Source: Galdieria partita | Lineage: Eukaryota > Rhodophyta > Bangiophyceae > Galdieriales > Galdieriaceae | Direction of reading: 5' to 3' | Assembly (NCBI GenBank): GCA_025991245.1 | Contig: BQMJ01000048.1 | Span: 1-64,000, forward strand | Length of the DNA: 64,000 bases | Shown here: in pieces, positions 13,405 to 23,491 of the stretch | Layout of the letters: the number at the start of each line of letters is the position of its first letter | Numbering within the stretch: position 1 is the stretch's first letter | The notes under the pieces: generated by a model | What the model saw: the letters and a program-made list of their open reading frames with translations, nothing else | The model's database searches: none | What the model was told of the DNA's origin: nothing | Made by a program: the position numbers and the translations under genes

Positions 13405-13869
13405 CTATATATAAAAACTGTCCATAATGGCATAGCGTCACGACTCACATAGTAAGTGTCGTTGCAAAAACCTTGCCTTGTTTTGTCCCCTGACAATAAC
13501 AGTCACCCACCCAGACCCTCAGCCAGTCATTCTCTTAGAACAGAGCAAAGTTTCAAACAGTCTAAGTTTCACAAAAGTCAACAATCTACCACGGAAAATT
13601 CTGGAAACACTAGAACACTCCAAGTTGGAGAAACATAACTGAGTTGTCAAGGGTGGCTTTCCAAGAAAAAGAATTGCCTACACTAGTAAACCCAACAGAG
13701 AAAAGCAAAAAGGGAAGAAAGAAGCAACTCAGAAACTTTTCAACTATACCCAGAATATTTGAACACGTTATGAAGCGAGTACCTGGGCTAACTCTCGATT
13801 CTAGTTCCCTCAGAGTTTCGCTTACAAAAAAGACAGCGCATCTACAACAGTTCCATTAAACCATACTCT

Positions 13870-14640
13870 CACGAAAACTTTCAAAGTTGGCTATTCTCCA
13901 AATATATTCTAAAACGCAACGCCACAACACAAAGTTGGAAAAATATCTGTTGCACACTTTGGAAACATATCAACTGGTCAAGCACTCAAACAGTCCTAAA
14001 GCTTTATCTAATTCCCAGTCAACTAGCTCATATATCGCAACTTTGGTGATTTCTTCAAGTCTGTCAACAGAAGGTTGAAAGCTGCCATCATCACTTCGTC
14101 CAATCAAGCAAACCGCTCCTCTCTCCTTCCCAGTTAGATAAGAGACTCTAAATGGTCATAAACTGACAAATAAAAGAACTGGTTGTTTGAAGAAGACAAG
14201 AATCAACTCAGAATGTACTTCGAGTGCTACAAAAGACCTTAATGAGTGTGAAACAATAGAGGATTTACAGCAGCAATTCACAAGACTTTACTTTGTAGTA
14301 TACTTGGACTTGAAAAACCAAGTTACACGACAAGACTGTATATGGGTAGGGGTTCAAACTTAAAAAACAATTGGGAACTTTTTATGCCGACTTTTTCCAC
14401 AGTAGTCTACATAGTAAAAACGCCTGTAAACTTACCAGAAAATAGAGCAACAGTTTTCAACAAGGATCCAGGTTGGGGTACGTACAACATGAACTTGGAC
14501 TAAAGACAAATACTTTTCAAGCTTTATGGAACTCAAATGTCAAATCTTGAAAGTTTACAACCAATACTAGCAGGTCTTGATAGCAAAGTTCGGTCTTGAA
14601 AAGTTTCTCGGAACCTACATTTTGACGTTTTAGGCATTAC
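13870..14640. repeat. Second copy of the dispersed module
   Basis: About 14100-14630 is a diverged copy of 12050-12600: the segment at 14225-14400 follows 12145-12320 closely. No protein-coding frame is supported. This stretch is absent from the partner duplication (copy B), so it was either lost there or added here. Confidence 0.55.
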
Positions 14641-16200
14641 TGTCGAAATTTATCTTTTTGCCTTGAGGCAGTATCATTCCATTGAAGGGGAATTATTTTA
14701 CTTTGTTCACTGAATCTTGCATCTTTGCACATCACAATGCTACTCTCCAACAAAATGAATTGAGTAAAAACGTAGCTTTTTTGTGCTTCTATTCTATACT
14801 TGAATTGTTCTTGTGATTCAAAACTCATCTGTCTATGGTTACAATTCTACTATATTATTCATATCCATTTAAGCAATTCTGTCAGACGAATTGGAGTCGA
14901 AATCCAATTCTCCTTTATAAGGATGTTTCAAATCCATTTTACATAGAAAAACGTTTTCAATTGTCGATTGCCAAATTCATTCAAGTTGAATCATTTCTGT
15001 AAGCTAAAAGTATACCATATTATTTCCCGTTGATGACACTAAAATGGCTATGACGAAAATTATGATGGTTATTACTCTGTTAGTTAGTCTTCTTGAATTC
15101 CCCAACAATGAACTTTGAATTTTGGTTGAAACATTTTAAGTCTCTTTTTATCTATTCTCAACAGGGCTCAACTTAAAATCACTTTGTCGGCTTCTCAATA
15201 TGTACTCTTATAACTTTCTTGTTCAATTTTTATTTTTTAAGAATGATTGAATTCAGAGATTCATTCGTCAGATAGGCTATTTTGTTATATATTAAAAAGC
15301 AGTTGATTCTTTGTTCCTTCTTTTGTAGTACTACTGTCTTTCTTCCTTCTGTGTTTAGAAATAAAGTTGGAATATAATTTGAATTCCATTCTTTCTCAGT
15401 GGCTTCTCCTTGTATAGTATGATGATCTCTATTGTGCAACCTCTTGGCCTTTTTTTGTTGTTACTTTTGCCACTTTTCACTATTCGAGGAATAAAAATGA
15501 ATCTATTCTCTTTCTGTTCCATACTCTCTTACATACTGCCAAAGCTACAAAAGCTTTAAGACGAGAAGAGTTTCAATGACACGTGAAGTAGAATGAAAAG
15601 AAACGGTTGATTGATTGTCGCTTGAGTGTACAAGGTTCTAAAAACCCATAACTTTCTTTATAATTCTTGATCTTGTCAATAAAATTTATCAATCAACCGA
15701 AAATTCAAGTAAATTCTTTTTGAGTAGTAACTACTTGAACGAGTCATATTCGCCTTTCCTTTACCATGTTCATTTCTTTGCATACATTCTTTCCATATCG
15801 CGGATATCGATAGAAGAAACCAAATGAAAAAATAGAGCATGTGTTTACCAAATTCAATGAATCGTGCTTGAAATTCGGTTTCAAACTATTTCCCAAAGGA
15901 GCCTTAAAATATGGATATGACCTCTAAATTTGATACATCTTTGAAACAATCTTATTTATTTCATCTCATTCATTGAATCCTTTACAAGACACTTGTTTCG
16001 AATAGAACTTTTTTCGAGATCTCTGCACGCTATCAATTCATATACATTAGTCGACCTTAGAGATCAAGGTTTGTTTTTGTATAGAATATTTCTTCCTTTG
16101 CTTTAGTTTTCAAGACAATTTGGATATTTATCAAAAGGTCTATTTAGTTTGCTTTCTGTTTTCGCCAATAATATAAATAAAATAAATCTTTCCATAAGCA
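14640..16200. repeat. Internal copy of the 6-7.5 kb T-rich subtelomeric repeat
   Basis: The strand composition flips back to T-rich. The part at 15140-15360 matches 6600-6850 in order and orientation, which shows that telomere-adjacent repeat material was carried inward. Only short, unconserved open frames occur and no gene is supported. Confidence 0.55.
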
Positions 16201-17449
16201 AGTATTTGCAACTATCTCAGGTTAAAAGGAGTTGACAATGTTACTATTCCTGAAATATCCTCTTTAACACTATTCTTATTTGTAGAACAAAGAATGCTCA
16301 ATGCTATGGTAGTTCTTTCCAAAAAAGCTACCTCTTTCCAATCGTAGCACACCCTCTCGCTTGACAAAGCTTTTCTAGATACGTCGTTTCTTCTTTCCAG
16401 ATTCGGCTTTGAATTGGCCAAAGGTTAACTCGTGGTCTTTCATCCTCCTGTGCACTCCAAGTGCTATCCTCAGGTAAAGGCAATAAGGAAACAAGCGAAA
16501 ATGGCCCAAAGACTTTTTCTAAGATCAAACTTGGTCCACTTGTGTTTTTGTAGTGCGGGACTCGCTTTTGAAGTTCGCAACTCAGTTGTCAAGGGCGGTC
16601 TCTTCTCTCCATTTGGAAAATCAGACCTTTAGTAGACACAAACTGACGAATAAGAGACTGGCAGGGTCTTAGATGAACACAGAGTCAACTTCGAAGACTG
16701 CAAAGGACATTGACGACTGAAGTAAAACGAGATTCCTCAACAACATTAAAGGACCTGTAGAGAGGACAAGTATTCAAACTCAACGACAAGTAGGATCCTC
16801 ACTGCTTAGGTTGTTTTTTCACGATATTACACATATTATATACCTTCATACAGATCAAAACATAAGGATCAACAGTTCTCAGAAAGATTCTAAGCTGCAA
16901 AGTACATAAATTGTGACTGAAAATAAACCTTTTTAAGCCACATAAAACTCAAACTGAAAGCCCAGTCATTGAGGCTAAGACCAAACGAATAAAAGGCTTC
17001 AAGAATAGTCGAAAACAATCAAAAACCTCTATATGCAATTTTCAAAAAGTGTCTTGTTGAAATTCAAGAAAAATTCTATAAGGAAACTTTATTTACTTTA
17101 AAAAGGGTGTCAGTAAAGCTACTTAGCCATTAGTTCCACAACCACAGCAATGAAACGATTGCGAGAAGCAATACAGATGTTCGTTTTACAAACCATATAG
17201 TTTCTTAGAAAAAAGTTAACCAAGTTTTTAGAAAGCTTTATTGACAAAGAGCTTAAGCCAAAAAAGTGCTAAATAAAACTGAAAAGCGAAAACTAAATAT
17301 ATTTCATAAAATAAAACATATACGTGGTATTTTTGACTCCTCCAATACTAAAGCAAGTTTATTTTTAGTGCTATTTATCTTTTTATAATCGAGAAATTCT
17401 TTTCATCAGCAAACACCATCGATCACATAGTGCCGATTTTGTTTTGGCG
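16200..17449. repeat. A-rich spacer with a module fragment, upstream of the NTPase gene
   Basis: The stretch is A-rich on this strand. A fragment at about 16560-16800 recalls the dispersed module. Two overlapping minus-strand frames at 16212-16528 have no recognisable content. The last about 100 bases form the leader of the NTPase gene. Confidence 0.4.
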
Positions 17450-18757
17450 ATGATGACGAACTTAGGTGAAAGGTGGGCGACCGACAACACGTTCAAGCCT
17501 GGTTTTGTAGATCGTGAAGAGGATGTGTACCGCGTTACAGAAGAACTTTACGAACTTCAAGAAAACCGAAAACAACTTAGCGGTCGATCAAACAGTTCCT
17601 ATCACCGTTTGACGATCCCATTTTCGCCTCACATGTTTGGATCCGGCAAGACTACTTTTTGTGTCAACTATTTGGAGTTGATATGGAGGTTTAGTGAAAC
17701 TTCCCTTGCGTCTTTTGCTTCGAACTCTTCCAAGAAAGAGTTTTTAGATAAGTTGAAAACTTCCACCCTGTTGTACGTGGACTTGAGAGATCTTGAACAA
17801 ACCGACCCTGAGGAGAGAATTCTAAAATGGGCAATCTACTACTTGATGGTCAAGAACGCCTGCTCTCGAATTGGTGTTCCAGTTATGCGAAAGAGACAAG
17901 CCTTCGAAATTGTGGAAATGGAACCCTCAAATTTAGTAGCACTGTTGCGAGATAAATTAAACATTCCTACCAATCAATATCTTCTTGTTGCTTTTGATGA
18001 AGTTGGTGCTCTAGACGAAAGTTACGGCTCATTTGATTTCGAAAGGACCCAAGATAGTGAAGTTTTTCCATACAACGACTTCTTCGGTATTGTTCGGAGA
18101 CTCTGTAAACAAGACAATGTATTCTTTATTGTTGTTGGGAAAAGCAAGGGTTTAAGAATTAAGAATTCTGTAACTTTTGGACCAAGGGTGTTACTACATT
18201 TTATATCGTTACCACCTTTAAGCTCTTCCAATATCGTTGAATTCCTTGAAAAGAGCCATCTCGAAGAACAGGTTCATTATCGAGTTTGTGATATTCTATG
18301 TAGTTCTTCGTTTTTAGTAAATGAATTGGCAGAGGCACTATTGGAATCTACTGGTGGAGTCCCTGGTTTGCTTACACGAGCAGTGAATATGCTTTTGAAT
18401 TTTGTACAAACACGAAGACATCCTTTTATGTTGAAAGATGAATGTTTATCATGTATGAATGAGGATGGTTTCCAAAGTATCTGTGCTGAACCTTTTATAC
18501 AACACATATCAACTTCAGATGAGGATAAAAAGAGTGAATTTGGCATATTATTGATGATGGCTCTGTTTTATATACCTTTCAAAGTAGATGATGAACTAAA
18601 CTCGGAATCTTATTTGTTTGACGCCATTAATGAAATGGGACTCTATCGATATCCTATTGATCAAGATACTTTTCAAGTGCTGATTCCAAAGGTTTTCGTT
18701 GGAAACTTTGAGTATCTATCATCTCTCTCGTTATTGGAAAAGATACTTCTTGGATGA
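17450..18757 (+). CDS. NTPase of RHS/Crinkler-like NTPase-nuclease family, copy 1
   Basis: The frame holds 435 codons from the ATG at 17450. Visible features are a P-loop GSGKTT at residues 64-69, preceded by a hydrophobic strand and a conserved PHMFGSG lead-in, and a Walker B strand ending in Asp-Glu (183-184, LLVAFDEVGAL). A sensor-like FFIVVGKS strand and a TGGVP turn before a helical, winged-helix-like tail follow. The same order recurs in the gene at 31077, with MYGSGKS, LFIDEIGAL and TGGVP. This layout fits P-loop NTPases fused to restriction-like nucleases (RHS/Crinkler class). A second open segment with the nuclease features follows at 18908. I cannot tell whether the two are joined by splicing or the gene is damaged. 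The alternative is a member of the archaeal-type ATPases expanded in Galdieria. There are no in-frame introns, unlike the core genes. Confidence 0.7.
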   Translation: MMTNLGERWATDNTFKPGFVDREEDVYRVTEELYELQENRKQLSGRSNSSYHRLTIPFSPHMFGSGKTTFCVNYLELIWRFSETSLASFASNSSKKEFLDKLKTSTLLYVDLRDLEQTDPEERILKWAIYYLMVKNACSRIGVPVMRKRQAFEIVEMEPSNLVALLRDKLNIPTNQYLLVAFDEVGALDESYGSFDFERTQDSEVFPYNDFFGIVRRLCKQDNVFFIVVGKSKGLRIKNSVTFGPRVLLHFISLPPLSSSNIVEFLEKSHLEEQVHYRVCDILCSSSFLVNELAEALLESTGGVPGLLTRAVNMLLNFVQTRRHPFMLKDECLSCMNEDGFQSICAEPFIQHISTSDEDKKSEFGILLMMALFYIPFKVDDELNSESYLFDAINEMGLYRYPIDQDTFQVLIPKVFVGNFEYLSSLSLLEKILLG

Positions 18758-18907
18758 CTCAAATTAGAGCCAGTTGATTGCTTCTTCTCTTCAAAGTGTC
18801 GAGTATTTGAAGGAATTGTTGCCATCCGACTTGTTTGGGTACTTTCGTCCCAAGTACGAAATGAGTTTAGGGAGTAGTTATGTCAGTTATCTGCCATATT
18901 TGAAGAA

Positions 18908-19516
18908 ATGAAACTTTCTATCAGGGAACCTTCACCTCTTGATTATATGAGATCTGTTGGTGTTTCTGAATCAAGGAGTGAATTAAACAAGAAACGGAAA
19001 ACTTATGGAAGTAATGAATGGAACAAGATTATTCACGAAGCACTTTATTTTGACAGAGTCTATATTCCAGTAGACACCAATTCGCATAGTCCTGATATTA
19101 TGTTCAAGTTGCAATCTCCTGTTGATTCTAAAGTTCTTATTGTGGGAGTTGCTTGCAAAGGTCGTTGGAATTCTGAACGAGTTGGCTGGTCAGATATTAT
19201 TGAGGAAGCAGAAAAATTTCTTGTTCCTATTTATAACCAAGTTTTATCCAACGCACCTGATAAGAATCATTGTATGCTTATTGTAGTTAGTACAAAATTA
19301 GCATTCAATGTTTTACGTGAGTTGGGTGATCAAAGTCGTTGTTACAGTAGTGGAATGTCTATTGAAAGTGAATCTTTTACGATTCCTTCCAATTGTGAAC
19401 TTGTTATTCTGTGTGAAAGAGATGTAGGAATGCTCATTGACAAAGAAGTATTGAATGGACTTGAAAGAGCATTCTCTTCTGATCGTCCCCTTTTTGGGGA
19501 TTTTGGACCCGACTGA
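18908..19516 (+). CDS. PD-(D/E)xK-like nuclease segment, same locus
   Basis: The 202-codon frame lies about 150 bases downstream of the NTPase frame. Residues 49-66 carry a DRVYIP strand followed by SPDI (Asp63). After a short loop comes a strand ending in ACK (Lys84). Asp then x-x-Lys about 20 residues later fits the core of the restriction-endonuclease fold, with Ala where Glu or Gln is usual. The C-terminal half matches the C-terminal half of the 31077 gene (a FL.P block, an LIV-S-K strand, an IP..C.VV strand and a final LEraF helix). It is probably the C-terminal part of the same protein as the 17450 frame. Activity is uncertain because the canonical acidic residue before the Lys is missing. 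Confidence 0.55.
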   Translation: MKLSIREPSPLDYMRSVGVSESRSELNKKRKTYGSNEWNKIIHEALYFDRVYIPVDTNSHSPDIMFKLQSPVDSKVLIVGVACKGRWNSERVGWSDIIEEAEKFLVPIYNQVLSNAPDKNHCMLIVVSTKLAFNVLRELGDQSRCYSSGMSIESESFTIPSNCELVILCERDVGMLIDKEVLNGLERAFSSDRPLFGDFGPD

Positions 19517-19860
19517 CTTCGAAGAGTTCGTCACAGTTTCTTAAGTTGGCAATAATGTTTGAATTCGTATATTCAATTGTTCATTCGGTAATCTCTCTGG
19601 AACGTTTGAAGTAAATATGTTTGAAATGTACTAGTGGTATTCTAAAATATGTGATGATTGTCATAGAACAGTGTCAAAAGTCATCTAATGACCTACATCA
19701 CTTGTCATTCTTTTTCACAGATTCTTTAAATAAAAAAGTTTATATATAGAAGGTATTAACTGTTTGATTTTTTATTACGAGAACATAGTTTAGAATATTG
19801 TTATCTTTATGCTACTTGCAAATACAATGTCAGAGACCATATTGAGTTTGATCATTCATA
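19517..19860. other. Intergenic stretch, no gene
   Basis: This is the 3' flank of the NTPase-nuclease locus, about 340 bases. It is AT-rich and I see no ORF, RNA gene or clear repeat. The duplication block resumes at about 19860. Confidence 0.5.
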
Positions 19861-21280
19861 TCTTTGCAATTGACAACGCTGTTTGGATGAAGTCCAGCTG
19901 GTGCAACCATCAAAGGGGACTAGTTGGACATTCTAGAGCTGTCAACTTATAGTTTTGTTTTATTGGACTCATAAATCCAAGCTGAAAATGTGGAAGGTAA
20001 GATATAATTTATTCGAAGAAGGAATGGAAAATATTCTACAAGCTATTCATGTATTTGGATTGAATGAATGCACCAAGAGAATATCGATCGTATTTTTCAA
20101 GAAGAAAGATACGCACGCCTTTCTAGAGAAGATTATGCAAAGTTGTAACGGAATCATAGAATACCGATTGATCATGAATCCGCACAAAATGATTGTACTC
20201 AACTATAGTCATTTAAAAATGAACCATTGAAAGTTGCACCACTCAATCAATCAGTCATTATAATCAACGCAACCTAACTCGTAATCATTTTACATTTCGT
20301 ATCTTTGTTGTGATTGCTCCAGCATTCGAAGTTAGACTTGGGCTGTTAGTTTTGAGTAGAAACTTTACTTTATCAGTTGTCTTGGAACGACTCAGAGCAA
20401 CAATTAGGTTTGCAAGCAGTTGGAATCTAGATCTCAACTAAATTTGTAATACAATAATAGGCTTCATGCGAAGACATACAGTATCATTGACTGTTCAAAT
20501 TGAAGTATATACAACTATAGTTTGTCTCTTTCACTTTCACAAGAGTCTCTCAATAGACAAAAGTTGACATATGGAAATTGCAAACTACTCATCGAACACA
20601 TGACATAGCTGAGAATCTGCTTGGATCACTGCAAAATATCTTCAAAGCGGAGTTTCAACCCTATTTCACAAGACTCTGTATAAAAATTCCCTAATAAAAC
20701 TACTTTCAAACAACACCCAGTCAAACTACGCTGACTTGTAACAGACTTTATTGGATCAACTACTAAAACTCCGTGCAAGTTTGGAACCTTTTATCAAGAC
20801 ATTATTCTCGAAACACACACACAGCTAGTTTTCACTCAAAGACCAGAAACTACAAAGCAAGTTGCCTCGTTAGAAGTGTATTTCGCGGAGGTACTTAGTA
20901 TGAGACTATCCAAGAAGTCACTACAATTTGAGTGAAAAACAATGTTCAAAACGAAACTTGGACTGTCAAAAAGAAAACGAAACTTGGACTGTCAAAAAGA
21001 ATTCAAAACAAGGTATAACTAGTAAAGCTCCATCTGTACAACCTAAACAAAGTCCTCCTTGGAAAGTGCCAACAACAAATTTCGAAGCAAGCTTTATATC
21101 CATCAAAGTGGTAATCACACCAAACGAAACAAGCAAACAAACTATCTACTCAAGATGACTAAGTTTCCAAATATGCTTTTCTCCCACTGTATCCACACAA
21201 AGCTCTGGAAGTGAGGCAGCAAGTTATCTGTGTCTACTGTAAAGTCACTTTGTCGCAAAAGAAACAACAAAGTCATCCGC
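19860..21280. repeat. Segmental duplication, copy A, block 2
   Basis: It matches 29610-30915 in order and orientation, with landmarks 19970/29670, 20100/29820, 20560/30290 and 21050/30690. A 26-codon ATG-led frame at 20068-20148 is also open in the partner (29795-29875), but most differences between the two change amino acids. The right edge falls at the tail of the kinase frame of the island, so the last residues of that frame are encoded in repeat sequence. Confidence 0.75.
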
Positions 21281-22006
21281 AAGCCGAACAAAAATATTGA
21301 CTCTTAAGCTATGCAATACTTTTGTTCGAGGTAATGGATGATTTTCGAAATAGAAACTATTTACAAAGGAACCCGGAGACAAGTAGAAATATAACAAATT
21401 TCCTAAGCACCATATATCCAATTTCTCATTTGGAACCATTCTAGAAACTATTCCACTATATTCTGGTGGAACGATAGCTTGATCCATAATGTTCCATTGA
21501 GGTTTAATCTCGAACATTCCTTTTGGACAGCTGTACCCAAAATCTATGATTATTCCTTCTTTATCTTCCTTATTCACTAAAATGTTATCGGTCTTTAAAT
21601 CATTGTGTAGAATTCCTTGTTCATGCAGTTCACTTACAGCTTCAATCACATCATAAATGACACTTAGAACCTGCTGTTTTTTCGTATATTTTCTCAAACA
21701 AAATCTATCATAGCACTTGTAATCTCTCTTGAATAACAAAGCAAATTGCTCAAAGTTTTTTCTTCGCTTTTTCTGCATTTCTGTATAGAGTCCAAACATT
21801 TCCTTTTCCATATCCACTACTCTCAAAAGCTGACAGCAATTCTGACAGTTACGGACAGATTGAAGAACATCTAACTCTCGGAATATAGAAGATCCTTCCG
21901 AATCTTTATAGAACAATTTGAGACACTCATTGTCTGGGTTGGATGGACTGGGTAGGACTTCAGCAAAAGATCCATTTCCAAGTTTCCTTTTAATATTTCC
22001 ACCCAT
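21245..22006 (-). CDS. Serine/threonine protein kinase of the island
   Basis: 253 codons from ATG at 22006. The glycine loop LGNGSFAEV lies at residues 9-17 and a candidate ATP-binding Lys30 sits in CLKLF. A likely alphaC Glu is at 44. The catalytic loop HNDLKTDN spans 134-141, DFG spans 155-157, and a PPEY motif stands in the APE position. All residues for catalysis therefore seem present. The domain is small and stops soon after the alphaF/alphaG region, and its last residues lie in the neighbouring duplication block, so the native C-terminus is probably missing. It is not close to any host kinase family I recognise. Compact divergent kinases of this sort are common in large DNA viruses. 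Confidence 0.65.
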   Translation of the reverse strand: MGGNIKRKLGNGSFAEVLPSPSNPDNECLKLFYKDSEGSSIFRELDVLQSVRNCQNCCQLLRVVDMEKEMFGLYTEMQKKRRKNFEQFALLFKRDYKCYDRFCLRKYTKKQQVLSVIYDVIEAVSELHEQGILHNDLKTDNILVNKEDKEGIIIDFGYSCPKGMFEIKPQWNIMDQAIVPPEYSGIVSRMVPNEKLDIWCLGNLLYFYLSPGSFVNSFYFENHPLPRTKVLHSLRVNIFVRLADDFVVSFATK

Positions 22007-22026
22007 TTTTTATGTGCTTCCATTCT

Positions 22027-22527
22027 TTATACAGCGCATTCATAGTCACCGCTAAATCCGTTTTGTCTAAGTGGACCAACAGGGCACGGTATTGGGTAAT
22101 AAGTGTCGATAAGATGAAGTGGAATAGCACATAGTTGACTTCCAGGAGATTCTATAGCTCCTCCTTCATAATATTTACCTTTCAATTCAAAATGGCTGTC
22201 TATTTCATAATAATAGACAACAGAATAAGAACAATAAGGAAACTCTAAGCATTTACAGTTGGGACTTTGGCATTTTCCAAATAGAGGATGCATGGGGTTC
22301 ATTATGGTGGAACCATCCGGAAGAAGAGCATAAGATAGAGCTGTAATATTGCATTCATTAGGAAAAGAACATCCTTGGGTGGTTGGATCATAAACTAGTG
22401 GAAGAGGTGATGAATCTTCAGAATTAGGGCATTCTATTTTCTTACCAGAAGCTAAAGAAACAACGCATTGGCCTAGTTCACAATAATTAGTTGGGTAGTG
22501 TTGTTGTTCTTCCTTATCATTAGACAA
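22027..22527 (-). CDS. Cys-rich PIF-like envelope protein ectodomain
   Basis: About 166 codons with more than a dozen cysteines in an order that recalls per os infectivity factors: a CP block, a YDPTTQGC block, an LPDGST block, CxC, and a final C-x-IPL segment. PIFs are envelope proteins with an N-terminal membrane anchor and a disulfide-rich outer domain. The frame here has no ATG near its start and the gene looks broken. I cannot say which PIF it is. An unrelated Cys-rich surface protein is possible. Confidence 0.4.
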   Translation of the reverse strand: MSNDKEEQQHYPTNYCELGQCVVSLASGKKIECPNSEDSSPLPLVYDPTTQGCSFPNECNITALSYALLPDGSTIMNPMHPLFGKCQSPNCKCLEFPYCSYSVVYYYEIDSHFELKGKYYEGGAIESPGSQLCAIPLHLIDTYYPIPCPVGPLRQNGFSGDYECAV

Positions 22528-22689
22528 ATCTACTAATATCTCAGAAAACGGCGTAGACCATAAAAAAGGACAATCCTACAGCCCAGACAAATAAAATTAT
22601 TCCTACTAAAATCAAAGAAAAGTAATTATGCATAAAACTATCTTTATTCCATTCAATCAACAAATTCACCATATTTTTTTTATATCATA

Positions 22690-23406
22690 TTAAGATTCAC
22701 TCATCAAACAATTAAACAAAATAGCTGGATAATATTTCGTTGACTTCTTTTTTCTTTCTTTAACAAGACACCTTATTAGAGATCTGGTGAAGCTCACTTT
22801 CCATTGATTATTAATAAACAGTGACAACTTGATAACAGCTGTCCCTTCAATCTCATATTGATTATCATTGAAAAGGTCGTCGATGCTGTATTCCAATCCA
22901 CTATAGTCGATAATTTTTATGTATTTAGATATGTTTCTTTCAGTAATGTATATTAGATTTTCTTTGTTCGCTCTATGTTCGACATTAGTTGCTATTGATT
23001 TCAGTATTTTCTTGGTTTCTTCTTCGCTACATTCTCTTTCTATTTTTTTGGCTTTCTCACAAATAAAGTTTTGTACTTCTTCAAGTTTATGCTTATCATC
23101 ATCACTTATTTCAATTCTAATACTTGGCTCCAATTGCTCTTTTGCTTCAAATCTATTGATTTTCACGTTCTCTATTTCCAAGTTGAAAGGAATTGTGCCT
23201 TCCTCTTCATCTCCATATTTAAGCCCCAAGTATTTTCCAAGACTATCTTTTTGAGATCTTATATTATCTACATCGAAAAAAATTTTATCAAAATCCAAGT
23301 CTTTCAGTGACACATTGTACCTTTTCATATTTGTGTGTTTGTGTATTCCCAAAAGAAATGGACCCAGCATACTTAAAGACAATGAGGTTTCATTGCAATG
23401 ACTCAT
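22690..23406 (-). CDS. Putative viral ssDNA-binding-like protein
   Basis: 238 codons from ATG at 23406; a more likely start is Met27 at 23328 (MKRYNVSLKDLDF), because the first codons are made of the palindromic repeat described at 23390. After Met27 the layout is an LKDLDFDKIFF strand, a G-rich turn, acidic-basic strands, a charged central helix, then a strand pair and a basic C-terminal tail. This resembles the beta-rich ssDNA-binding-like proteins found in several large eukaryotic DNA viruses, but the match is by eye and weak. It has no membrane segment or signal peptide. It is divergent with the recombinase across an 85-bp gap. Confidence 0.35.
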   Translation of the reverse strand: MSHCNETSLSLSMLGPFLLGIHKHTNMKRYNVSLKDLDFDKIFFDVDNIRSQKDSLGKYLGLKYGDEEEGTIPFNLEIENVKINRFEAKEQLEPSIRIEISDDDKHKLEEVQNFICEKAKKIERECSEEETKKILKSIATNVEHRANKENLIYITERNISKYIKIIDYSGLEYSIDDLFNDNQYEIEGTAVIKLSLFINNQWKVSFTRSLIRCLVKERKKKSTKYYPAILFNCLMSES

Positions 23407-23427
23407 TGCAATGACTCATTGCAATGA
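23390..23427. promoter_or_regulatory. Three tandem 12-bp palindromes between divergent island genes
   Basis: TCATTGCAATGA, a perfect palindrome, occurs at 23390-23401, 23403-23414 and 23416-23427, with a strict 13-bp period for the last two. It lies between the divergent starts of the ssDNA-binding-like gene and the recombinase and overlaps the first ATG of the former. Palindromic arrays between divergent genes are typical of dimeric regulator sites or small replication-origin/enhancer arrays such as viral hr elements. Function is inferred from position only. Confidence 0.6.
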
Positions 23428-23491
23428 ATTACCGATTCCTTTATAATCCCATGCCCAATTTCGGATTAAAGAGAGTGGGGGAAGCTGTCCA

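Larger units (their letters stand above)
9040..13870. repeat. Segmental duplication, copy A, block 1
   Basis: Nearly the whole block matches 24270-28920 in the same orientation, close to nine bases in ten in the best stretches (for example 9820-10070 against 25045-25300). Its left part is T-rich and its right part, from about 11.7 kb, is A-rich. The longest open frame (12086-12772) and the minus frame at 10670-11050 are not preserved in the partner because of frame-breaking indels. I therefore call this non-coding. A TATAAAAG box at 13397-13404 is kept in the partner at 28548-28555. Confidence 0.85.

Noticed and set aside
13456-13859. Short frames after the TATA-like box in copy A
   Set aside because: Only fragments match the frame at 28612-28812 and the ends differ. 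Kept as a possible non-coding transcript only.
16212-16528. Two overlapping minus frames
   Set aside because: They overlap in different frames, neither has a recognisable feature, and the area holds a repeat-module fragment.
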